A stretch of 5,447 bases of DNA, taken from Anaerolineae bacterium. Its GTDB lineage: Bacteria > Chloroflexota > Anaerolineae > 4572-78 > NAK82. The notes under the pieces were generated by a model that searched no databases, was not told where the DNA came from, and saw only the letters and a list, made by a program, of their open reading frames with translations. A program made the translations under genes and the position numbers. Below, piece by piece: positions 1 to 5,447 of the stretch (position 1 is its first letter; each line of letters starts with the position of its first letter). The stretch spans positions 1-5,447 of the forward strand of contig JAUVPY010000222.1 of NCBI GenBank assembly GCA_030598425.1, read 5' to 3'.

Positions 1-1479
1 AGCGGAGCCGACTTGCGCGGGGCTAATATAACTGACACCACCGAAATTGATCCCAAGTGGCGCTTAGTGTGGGAGATAGCTAATGAAGGTGCAGAAGGCA
101 AGGACCTGAGGGATAAGGACTTGAGTGGGGCCAACCTGACTGGAGCTAACCTGATCACTGCTACCCTGGCCGGAGCCGACCTGCGCGGAGCTAGCCTGAT
201 CAGTGCCACCCTGAGCGGAGCCGACTTGCGCGGAGCCGACCTGCACGAGGCTGAGATAGATGACACCACCAAAATTGATGACAGGTGGCGCTTGGTTTGG
301 GGGATTGTTAATCAAGGTGCAGCCGGCCAGGACTTGAGCGAGCAGGATTTGAGCGGAGCTAACCTGACCGAAGCCGACCTGAGCGGAGCTAACCTGACCG
401 AAGCCGACCTGAGCGAGACCACCTTGAGCAACGCGGAGCTGATTGGAACCAACCTGGTCGCTGCTAACCTGAGCAGCGCCAACCTGAGTCACGCCAACCT
501 GAGTGGAGCCAGCCTGATCAGTGCCACCCTGACCGGAGCCAACCTGAGTGGGGCTGACCTGATTAGCACCACCTTGACCGCGGCCGATCTGACTGGAGCC
601 GATTTGCGCGGGGCCAATATAACTGACACCACCAAAATTGATCTCAAGTGGCACTTGGTTTGGGAGATAGTGAATCAAGGTGCAGAAGGCAGGGACCTGA
701 GCGGAGCCAACCTGACCGGCGCCAACCTGCGCGGGCAGACCCTGACCGAAGTCGATCTGACCGGAGCCGACCTGAGCCAAGCTAACTTGAGCGGGGCCAG
801 CCTGAGCGGGGCCAGCCTGATCAGTGCTACCCTGAGCGGAGCCGACTTGCGGGGAGCCGAGCTGAACGAGGCTGATATAGATGATACCACCAAGATTGAT
901 GATAAGTGGCGCACAGTTTGGGAGATTGTTACTCTGGGTGCAGAAGGCCAGGACTTGAGCGAGCAGGACCTGAGCGGAGCTAACCTGAATGGAGCTAACC
1001 TGATCACTGCTACCCTGACCGGAGCCGACCTGAGCGGGGCCAGCCTGATCAGTGCCACCCTGACTGGAGCCGACTTGCGCGGAGCCAAGCTACATAAGGC
1101 TAGGATAGATGAAGCCAACACCCAAATAGATGACAAGTGGCGCACAGTTTGGGAGATTGTTACGCTAGGTGCAGAAGGCCAGGATCTGAGCGGAGCTAAC
1201 CTGGCCGAAGCCGACCTGAGCGGAGCTAGCCTGATCAGCGCCACTCTGGCCGGAGCCGACCTGGGCAGAGCAGACTTGCATGGGGCCGATCTTAGCCAGG
1301 CCAACCTGCGCGACGCTGACTTGCGCGGGGCCAATCTGCTCGGAGCCGACCTGGCCGAAACTGACCTTGAAGGCGCGCTGTACTGCTTGGAAGAACACGA
1401 TCTCGTGACAACAGTCTTTCCAGAAGGCTTTAGTCGACAAGGGAAGGGAATGATCGAGGATTGTCCTGTACCAGAATGA
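1..1479 (+). CDS. Pentapeptide-repeat protein with W-x3-W linkers, 5'-truncated by the window edge
   Basis: The frame is open from base 1 to a TGA at 1477-1479, giving 492 codons. It begins inside the repeat pattern (SGADLRGAN), so the real start is upstream; the TTG at 13 is an internal leucine codon. Most of the protein follows A(D/N)LxG-type pentapeptides, roughly sixty copies, the family that folds as a right-handed quadrilateral beta-helix. Five 22-residue linkers, consensus DTTKIDDKWRxVWEIV then xxGAEG, interrupt it at codons 12-33, 88-109, 209-230, 295-316 and 372-393. The end (codons 455-492) leaves the pattern and contains FPEGF at codons 473-477, which resembles the tail of many cyanobacterial-type pentapeptide proteins. 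No enzymatic domain or signal peptide is visible, although the N-terminus is missing. The role is unknown: some family members protect DNA gyrase as DNA mimics, but nothing here supports that. The family call is very secure; the function is not. Confidence -1.
   Translation, partial: SGADLRGANITDTTEIDPKWRLVWEIANEGAEGKDLRDKDLSGANLTGANLITATLAGADLRGASLISATLSGADLRGADLHEAEIDDTTKIDDRWRLVWGIVNQGAAGQDLSEQDLSGANLTEADLSGANLTEADLSETTLSNAELIGTNLVAANLSSANLSHANLSGASLISATLTGANLSGADLISTTLTAADLTGADLRGANITDTTKIDLKWHLVWEIVNQGAEGRDLSGANLTGANLRGQTLTEVDLTGADLSQANLSGASLSGASLISATLSGADLRGAELNEADIDDTTKIDDKWRTVWEIVTLGAEGQDLSEQDLSGANLNGANLITATLTGADLSGASLISATLTGADLRGAKLHKARIDEANTQIDDKWRTVWEIVTLGAEGQDLSGANLAEADLSGASLISATLAGADLGRADLHGADLSQANLRDADLRGANLLGADLAETDLEGALYCLEEHDLVTTVFPEGFSRQGKGMIEDCPVPE
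34..1179 (+). repeat. Five dispersed copies of a 22-codon WxxxW linker repeat
   Basis: Copies lie at 34-99, 262-327, 625-690, 883-948 and 1114-1179. All share I-D-x-K/R-W, then W four residues later, then (E/G)I(V/A) and GAxG. The first tryptophans are codons 20, 96, 217, 303 and 380. The steps are 76, 121, 86 and 77 codons, so three of the four equal 1 modulo 5; the last has one extra residue just before the linker (IDEANTQ in place of IDDTTK). Each block is therefore a whole number of pentapeptides plus a fixed insert. Copies four and five are nearly identical in DNA, with a 29-bp exact match at 904-932 and 1135-1163, pointing to recent duplication. I infer a short helix or loop protruding from the solenoid. 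Confidence -1.
351..410 (+). repeat. Perfect 30-bp tandem duplication (two copies)
   Basis: Bases 351-380 and 381-410 are identical, and the first five bases of the unit recur at 411-415. Each unit encodes two pentapeptides (LSGANLTEAD in the shifted frame of the repeat). The absence of any synonymous difference indicates a very recent tandem duplication, or an assembly artefact in a repetitive gene. Confidence -1.
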
Positions 1480-1528
1480 TCTACCCTTCCACCCGCCGCC
1501 ATCTTGCCCGGCTGGAAACAGACGAAAG

Positions 1529-1558
1529 ATTATACCTCCCCCTGATTCTTATCAACAA
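1529..1558 (-). promoter_or_regulatory. Possible antisense promoter behind the pentapeptide gene
   Basis: On the minus strand an exact TATAAT hexamer (1534 down to 1529) is preceded, 18 bases upstream, by TTGTTG (1558 down to 1553), which matches the first three positions of TTGACA. Transcription would run leftwards into the 3' end of the pentapeptide gene. There is no minus-strand gene it could serve in the window; the long minus-strand frames across the repeat gene look like shadows. The -35 is weak and there is no TG extension, so this may be chance. Confidence -1.
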
Positions 1559-1588
1559 CTGAGATGGTTCGCCCCCCGTCAAACCCGT

Positions 1589-1629
1589 GAACAAAGAGAG
1601 CCCTGCACATTACAGGGCTCTCTTTGTTC
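1589..1629. terminator. Bidirectional intrinsic terminator
   Basis: Bases 1589-1605 and 1613-1629 are perfect reverse complements (17 bp) around a 7-base loop (CACATTA). The GC-rich part of the stem (GAGAGCCCTG) sits next to the loop, and the outer part of the right arm is T-rich (TCTCTTTGTTC). The left arm gives the same T-rich end on the other strand, so the hairpin could act in both directions. It lies 110 bases after the pentapeptide stop codon and would end that transcript. A few extra C-G pairs outside the stem are possible. There is no uninterrupted U-tract after the stem, so efficiency is uncertain, but the hairpin itself is unmistakable. Confidence -1.
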
Positions 1630-1633
1630 GGGC

Positions 1634-1662
1634 TACTGGAAAGATCACAATCGTGGTATAAT
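1634..1662 (+). promoter_or_regulatory. Candidate sigma-70 promoter with extended -10
   Basis: An exact TATAAT at 1657-1662 is preceded by TGG at 1654-1656, giving an extended -10 (TGnTATAAT). The -35 at the 17-base spacing (1634-1639, TACTGG) is poor, which extended -10 promoters tolerate. It starts only a few bases after the terminator hairpin and points towards the beta-helix gene, giving an expected start near 1669 and a leader of about 400 bases. It is the best promoter match in the spacer; its use is inferred. Confidence -1.
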
Positions 1663-1821
1663 GAAACGAAGCTGTTGCCACCATATGAGACTCGTGAGCA
1701 AAAGCAAGCGACATTTACCCCAACTCCTACTTCTACTTCTCCTCCACCTCCTTGTCGCTCGGCAAACGTCGAAACATCTCTATCTCCATCCAATAAACCG
1801 CTATCGAGATCGACCCTGTGA

Positions 1822-1851
1822 TTGACAACGCTTGGCCAATACACCGACAAT
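1822..1851 (+). promoter_or_regulatory. Second promoter candidate (consensus -35)
   Basis: TTGACA at 1822-1827 is a perfect -35 hexamer. Eighteen bases further on, GACAAT at 1846-1851 matches four of six positions of the -10 consensus, including the last three. It points towards the beta-helix gene and would shorten its leader to roughly 210 bases. It is an alternative or addition to the extended -10 candidate upstream. Confidence -1.
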
Positions 1852-1890
1852 GACCTCCAGGCGTGTTCCAGCTTAGGGTATATTGCTCAA

Positions 1891-1962
1891 GCCGGATCCG
1901 TGATCCGGCGGCCCTGGTACGCCTGGATCGCGGGTTACCCGTGCTTGCTGCAGGGCAAGTGC
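1891..1962 (+). promoter_or_regulatory. Cluster of three inverted repeats in the leader
   Basis: First, GCCGGATC (1891-1898) and GATCCGGC (1902-1909) form a perfect 8-bp stem with a 3-base loop. Second, 1931-1941 is the palindrome CGGGT-T-ACCCG. Third, 1941-1948 pairs with 1955-1962 over eight positions, two of them G-U, around a 6-base loop. None is followed by a T-run, so these are not simple terminators. They could be RNA structure in the leader or operator-like sites, and I match them to no known riboswitch. Confidence -1.
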
Positions 1963-2057
1963 GGACCTGCTGAGAGCATAAGTGGACGTCGACTTTTACC
2001 CTAAGACCTCATGAAACGCTGTACTGGTCCACTTGGGGTCAGAAGCTGCTTTCGAGA

Positions 2058-2063
2058 GGGAGG
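2058..2063 (+). promoter_or_regulatory. Ribosome binding site for the beta-helix gene
   Basis: GGGAGG, inside the purine run GAGAGGGAGGAAG, ends six bases before the ATG at 2070-2072. This is a strong Shine-Dalgarno match at good spacing and fixes the start, which is also directly followed by a signal peptide. Confidence -1.
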
Positions 2064-2069
2064 AAGCTC

Positions 2070-5000
2070 ATGAACCGCGTCGCCGAGATTGGACAAAGGA
2101 TAGGCCTGCTGCTGATCCTGGTGATAACGTCTTTGGTGGCAGGGAGGCCGTGGCCTGCCAGCGCACAGGACAATCCACCGATCTACGTTCCCCCTGACGA
2201 TGTAAACGCACTCATAAATGCCATCCGCGATGCCGACTTCTATCCCGGCCCGGATACGATCATCCTGGAGGGGGAGACCTACGAGTTAAAGACTCCGGAG
2301 AACTTCACGGGTATCGATGGTAACGGTCTGCCTCGTATCACCAGTGAAATCGTGATCCGGGGGGACAACGCGGTCATAGCCCGTTGGGCAGACGCTCAGG
2401 ACGCTTTTCGGGTCTTCTACATTGAGTCCAGCGGCGATCTGACGCTGGAGAACGTGACGGTGGCGGGTGGGGATGCGGAGTATGGCGGCGGGATCTACAA
2501 CGCAGGTGGCACGCTGAACTTGATCGGAAGTACGGTCGTGCAGAATCGAGCATTTGAGTCTGGGAGCGGGATCTACAATGCTGGCGGGGCGCTGAACTTG
2601 ATCGGAAGCACGATTGAGGAGAATTGGGGAGCGGGGTTTGGCGGCGGGATCTACAGCGCGGCCGGCACGTTGACGATCACCAACAGCACGATTAGACACA
2701 ACCAAGCAGGTAGTGGAGGAGGCATATACAGCCGATCAGCCACGCTCTCCCTTGCCAGTTCGGCCATCGAAGGGAACGAGGCACCGGACGAAACCGGTGG
2801 CATCTTCATCGATGGTGGTAGTGTGACCGCCCGTTGCACCAGCTTTGTTGACAACACAGTTGGCCTGCGGATTGACGATCCGGACAGTACGCCAGACGTC
2901 CGCTACAACTGGTGGGGCAGCGCGGATGGCCCATCGGGTGTAGGGACAGGGTCAGGCGACGGCCTGCACGTTGATGTGGACCTATTTGGATTTGAGTCTT
3001 ACAAACCGTTTCTAAAGGCGCCGAGTTGCATCCTCGTCCCGCCGGGAGATGTCGAGGCCCTGAAGGACGCCATTTACACGGCTAACGCGGGTCCGGGGCT
3101 GGTTTCCATCGTCCTCGCGCCGTACGCTTACTATCAATTGACGAATGTCGATGACTTGCCCATGATTACGGGTACCGTGGCGATTTATGGCGACGGAGCA
3201 CCCATCTGGCGAGAACGCTATGACCCACGTGCCACTTCATTCCGCATCTTCCGCATTGGCGTCGGCGGCGACCTGACGTTGGAGAACGTGACTGTGGCGG
3301 GTGGGGAAGCAGAGGTTGGTGGCGGCATCTTCAACGCGGGCACACTGACGCTCATTGATACCACGATTAAGAACAATTGGGCAGAAATCGCTGGAGCCGG
3401 GATTTACAGCATTGGAATGCTGACCGTAAGGAATAGCATCATCACTTCCAATGGGTTATCTGACACTGGTCCTGGCGACATCATCGGTGGTGGCATCTAC
3501 AATGACTCTGGCACGCTATTGGTCAGCAACAGCATCATCTCGGGCAACGAAGCCTCGGAAGGCGGCGGCATCTATTCGGACGGCGGCAGCACGACCGTTC
3601 ACTGCACCAGTTTCGTAAACAACAAGGAAGGCTTGCGCGTCGAAAACGTCGTGGGCGTGCAAGATGCGCGTCACAATTGGTGGGGTAACGCGGATGGTCC
3701 ATCAGGCGCAGGTCCTCGTACGGGTGATGCCGTTTCAGGCGATGTGGTCTTCAATCCCTTCCGGACAACCGAACGTAGCTGCTCGGTCATCCCGGCCGGA
3801 GATACGGAGACACTGGTCAGTGTCATCGAGTGGGAAAACTTTGTCTCAGGCCCCCACAGCATATTCCTTGAGCCAGGTGACTATGTTCTGGGGCGACAGT
3901 ACGGTGGGGGGGACAATGGCCTACCAGAGATTACCAGTGAGATCACCATCATAGGAGACGGCTCAACCATCTTGAGAGAGCCCGGCGCTCTCCCGTTCCG
4001 CATTTTCCACGTCGAAGGTTCCGCAGGCAACGGTGATCTAAGATTGGAGGGCGTGACGGTAGCCGGTGGTGAGGCGGAGTATGGAGGCGGCATCTTGAAT
4101 GCCTCCGGCACCCTGGAAGTTGTCGCCAGCAGGATTGAGAACAATCAGGCATACTCGGATGGCGATGGTATTTATGCCGTCGGCGGCAGTACGGCCGTAG
4201 GTTGCACCAGTTTCGTGGACAACGGTGAAGGCTTGAGCGTCGAAAACGTCTCAAGTGGGCAAGATGCGGGCTACAACTGGTGGGGCAGCCCGGATGGTCC
4301 ATCCGGCGACGGAGCGGGTTCCGGAGATGGCATCAACGGGGACGCGTGGTTCGTGCCCTTCTTGACTTCCGAAACGGCACCCTCGTGCACTGCGGTTGGG
4401 GACGGGGATACCTACGGGCTGGCCGAGGCTATCGAGGCGGCCAACGACAGAGAAGGGCCTGATGTGCTCTTCCTGTCACCTGGTGCAACATATGGGCTCA
4501 CAGAACATTTTAGCACGGTTGAAGGTCCTGCGGGATTGCCAGCCATCACCAGTGAGGTCACAATTCTTGGCAACGGAGCCCACATCCGAGCAGACTGGGA
4601 TACGTCGCCTTTCCGGGTGTTCTTTGTCGACAGCGCAGGCGAGCTAACGCTCGACGACGTGACAGTAGGCGGTGGGTTCGCCCCTGTGGGCGCTGGCATC
4701 CTCAATGCGGGCACGTTGGTCGTCGCCAATAGCACGGTCCAAATCAACCGGGCGGATAGAGCGGGAGGCGGCATCTTCAACGCCGGTACGTTAACCGTCC
4801 TAAACAGCATGATTACGGGTAACGAAGCCGCCGCTGGAGGCGGTGTCTATTCCGCCGATGGCAGCACGACCATTCACTGCAGTCACATAGTGAACAACCG
4901 TGAGGAGGGCCTGCGCATCGAAAGCGCCAGTAATGCCGATACCCGCTACAACTGGTGGGATAGCGCAGAGGGCCCCGCCGGTGACGGCCCAGGCTCTGGT

Positions 5001-5447
5001 GAGTCGGTTTTCGGAAAGGTCAACGCCGCACCTTTCCTGACGTCGCCCGATGGCTGCATCCCCGTCGTTTCTGGCGATACCAACGGGCTCGATAATGCCA
5101 TCTTTTCGGTCATGGCCGAGCCGGAAAAGGATGTGGTATTGCTGGCTCACGGAGGAGTCTACCCGTTTGATACGTCGTACGATGGGTCATCTACGCTTGG
5201 TAGAACTGCTCTTCCGGCCATCACTGGAGAAGTGCCCCTTCTGGGCAGCGGTTCGAGCATCCAGCGCACAGCAAGTGCGAGTAAGGATTTCCGACTCTTC
5301 TATATCGGGGAGAACGGCGACTTGACGCTTGAGGACGTGACCGTGACGGGTGGAGCTTCATACGACGGTGGGGGTTTGTACAACGATGCCGGCGAACTGA
5401 CACTCATCCGCAGCACAATCTCGCGCAACGAAATGCGTTTACGCGTG
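2070..5447 (+). CDS. Large secreted right-handed beta-helix protein of repeated modules, 3'-truncated
   Basis: One frame stays open for 1126 codons to the window end with no stop. Residues 1-32 form a signal peptide: Arg at 3 and 10, a hydrophobic core GLLLILVITSLVAG, and an ASA cleavage site before Q33. The mature part is built of modules starting near residues 41, 324, 575, 777 and 1000 (the last cut). Each starts with a DxxALxxAI-type segment and a D-x-I-x-L-x-x-G-x-Y-like strand, then LPxIT(S/G)E and a FRxF stretch, GDLTLENVTVAGG, and GGGIYNAG/LTLxxSTIxxN coils. Each ends with Cys, NWWG and a second Cys. These coils are typical of parallel beta-helix (Pmp-like/CSLREA-type) exported proteins. 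Only eight cysteines occur, two per complete module. No catalytic motif is recognisable; an adhesin, surface or matrix role is inference. The anchor or sorting signal, if any, lies beyond the window. Confidence -1.
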   Translation, partial: MNRVAEIGQRIGLLLILVITSLVAGRPWPASAQDNPPIYVPPDDVNALINAIRDADFYPGPDTIILEGETYELKTPENFTGIDGNGLPRITSEIVIRGDNAVIARWADAQDAFRVFYIESSGDLTLENVTVAGGDAEYGGGIYNAGGTLNLIGSTVVQNRAFESGSGIYNAGGALNLIGSTIEENWGAGFGGGIYSAAGTLTITNSTIRHNQAGSGGGIYSRSATLSLASSAIEGNEAPDETGGIFIDGGSVTARCTSFVDNTVGLRIDDPDSTPDVRYNWWGSADGPSGVGTGSGDGLHVDVDLFGFESYKPFLKAPSCILVPPGDVEALKDAIYTANAGPGLVSIVLAPYAYYQLTNVDDLPMITGTVAIYGDGAPIWRERYDPRATSFRIFRIGVGGDLTLENVTVAGGEAEVGGGIFNAGTLTLIDTTIKNNWAEIAGAGIYSIGMLTVRNSIITSNGLSDTGPGDIIGGGIYNDSGTLLVSNSIISGNEASEGGGIYSDGGSTTVHCTSFVNNKEGLRVENVVGVQDARHNWWGNADGPSGAGPRTGDAVSGDVVFNPFRTTERSCSVIPAGDTETLVSVIEWENFVSGPHSIFLEPGDYVLGRQYGGGDNGLPEITSEITIIGDGSTILREPGALPFRIFHVEGSAGNGDLRLEGVTVAGGEAEYGGGILNASGTLEVVASRIENNQAYSDGDGIYAVGGSTAVGCTSFVDNGEGLSVENVSSGQDAGYNWWGSPDGPSGDGAGSGDGINGDAWFVPFLTSETAPSCTAVGDGDTYGLAEAIEAANDREGPDVLFLSPGATYGLTEHFSTVEGPAGLPAITSEVTILGNGAHIRADWDTSPFRVFFVDSAGELTLDDVTVGGGFAPVGAGILNAGTLVVANSTVQINRADRAGGGIFNAGTLTVLNSMITGNEAAAGGGVYSADGSTTIHCSHIVNNREEGLRIESASNADTRYNWWDSAEGPAGDGPGSGESVFGKVNAAPFLTSPDGCIPVVSGDTNGLDNAIFSVMAEPEKDVVLLAHGGVYPFDTSYDGSSTLGRTALPAITGEVPLLGSGSSIQRTASASKDFRLFYIGENGDLTLEDVTVTGGASYDGGGLYNDAGELTLIRSTISRNEMRLRV
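2190..5447 (+). repeat. Five large in-frame modules of the beta-helix gene
   Basis: Module boundaries, judged from the repeated (P/V)xGD start, are about 2190-3038, 3039-3791, 3792-4397, 4398-5066 and 5067 to the window end. That is 283, 251, 202 and 223 residues plus a partial copy. The coil motif GGGIYN and its variants occurs 5, 4, 2 and 3 times in the complete modules, which accounts for most of the length differences. Module ends are very alike: NWWG begins at residues 280, 536 and 736, and the fourth copy at 961 reads NWWD. Protein similarity is much higher than DNA identity, so the modules are older than the duplications in the pentapeptide gene. Confidence -1.
2490..2801 (+). repeat. 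Tandem coil repeats of about 78 bp in module 1
   Basis: The last glycine before the I-Y/F pair falls at residues 141, 167, 193, 218 and 244, a period of 26, 26, 25 and 26 residues. The first two coils still share an 18-bp exact match (2513-2530 and 2591-2608) exactly 78 bp apart, so at least this pair arose by recent tandem duplication. Each unit encodes one turn of the solenoid with the pattern GGGIYNAG, LTLxxSTI, xxN. Confidence -1.

Larger units (their letters stand above)
1663..2069 (+). other. Long non-coding leader or intergenic stretch
   Basis: I see no convincing gene here. The stretch has a pyrimidine-rich run around 1718-1760, which produces a proline/threonine-rich reading in one frame and a leucine-rich reading in another. 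A second promoter candidate (1822-1851) and three inverted repeats (1891-1962) follow. Short open frames at 1685-1825, 1822-2004 and 2011-2073 have no good ribosome binding site. The region may be a 5' leader of the downstream gene, the remains of a lost gene, or both. Confidence -1.

Noticed and set aside
351..410. Repeats considered as a CRISPR array or minisatellite
   Set aside because: The repeats are in frame, encode pentapeptides, and have no unique spacers of constant length.
64..1502. Long minus-strand open frames across the pentapeptide gene (64-780, 675-1502, 1165-1440)
   Set aside because: They mirror the 15-bp periodicity of the plus-strand gene and give low-complexity Q/V/G- or S/A/P/R-rich sequences with no domain; they are shadows.
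1624..1821. Plus-strand frame with a TFTPTPTSTSPPPP run
   Set aside because: Such runs occur as linkers in Chloroflexota proteins, so it might be a gene remnant, but the frame starts with TTG inside the terminator stem and has no ribosome binding site or domain.
1530..1850. Minus-strand open frame of 106 codons over the intergenic region
   Set aside because: It runs straight through the terminator hairpin and the promoter candidate, has no recognisable domain, and its GGGGEVEVGVGV run is only the complement of the pyrimidine tract.
1891..1962. Hairpin cluster considered as a tRNA gene
   Set aside because: The stems do not form a cloverleaf, and there is no anticodon arm or T-arm consensus and no closing acceptor stem.
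1822..2004. Plus-strand 60-codon frame starting at TTG
   Set aside because: The start overlaps the TTGACA hexamer, no ribosome binding site is visible, and it spans the inverted repeats with no recognisable protein pattern.
2286..5403. Several shorter frames on both strands within 2286-5403
   Set aside because: They all lie inside the continuous 1126-codon frame that encodes the signal peptide and repeated beta-helix modules, and none has a family signature of its own.

Overview
The window holds two partial protein-coding genes on the + strand, separated by about 590 bases of non-coding DNA. Both genes encode repetitive beta-solenoid proteins, and both are cut by the window edges. Source: a bacterium with moderately high GC. 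I lean towards Chloroflexota (Anaerolineae-like) because of the modular secreted beta-helix protein with GGGIYN coils and YNWWGS module ends, and the pentapeptide protein with W-x3-W linkers. This is a judgement from recall, not a phylogenetic result, and other environmental bacteria cannot be excluded.

Bases 1-1479 are the 3' part of a pentapeptide-repeat protein gene. The pentapeptide pattern is already running at base 1, so the true start lies upstream. Five near-identical 22-residue linkers interrupt the solenoid, and a FPEGF-type tail ends it. Bases 1480-1588 are a short 3' untranslated stretch. A perfect 17-bp hairpin at 1589-1629 reads as a bidirectional terminator.

Bases 1630-2069 contain no convincing gene. 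They hold a TATAAT-type promoter candidate directly after the terminator, a pyrimidine-rich tract, a second weaker promoter candidate and a cluster of three inverted repeats. The stretch ends in a good ribosome binding site.

Bases 2070-5447 form one uninterrupted reading frame of 1126 codons with no stop before the window end. It encodes a signal peptide followed by four complete modules and the start of a fifth. Each module is a right-handed beta-helix domain that ends with a conserved Cys, a NWWG motif and a second Cys. Modules differ in length mainly because they carry 5, 4, 2 and 3 copies of a coil of about 26 residues.

Nothing shows that the two genes work together. The terminator and promoter between them suggest separate transcription units. 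The pentapeptide protein shows no signal peptide in the visible part, while the second protein is exported. I found no CRISPR array, tRNA, rRNA, insertion sequence or recognisable defence system. The most notable content is the modular architecture of the large secreted protein and the phase-keeping linkers of the pentapeptide protein.
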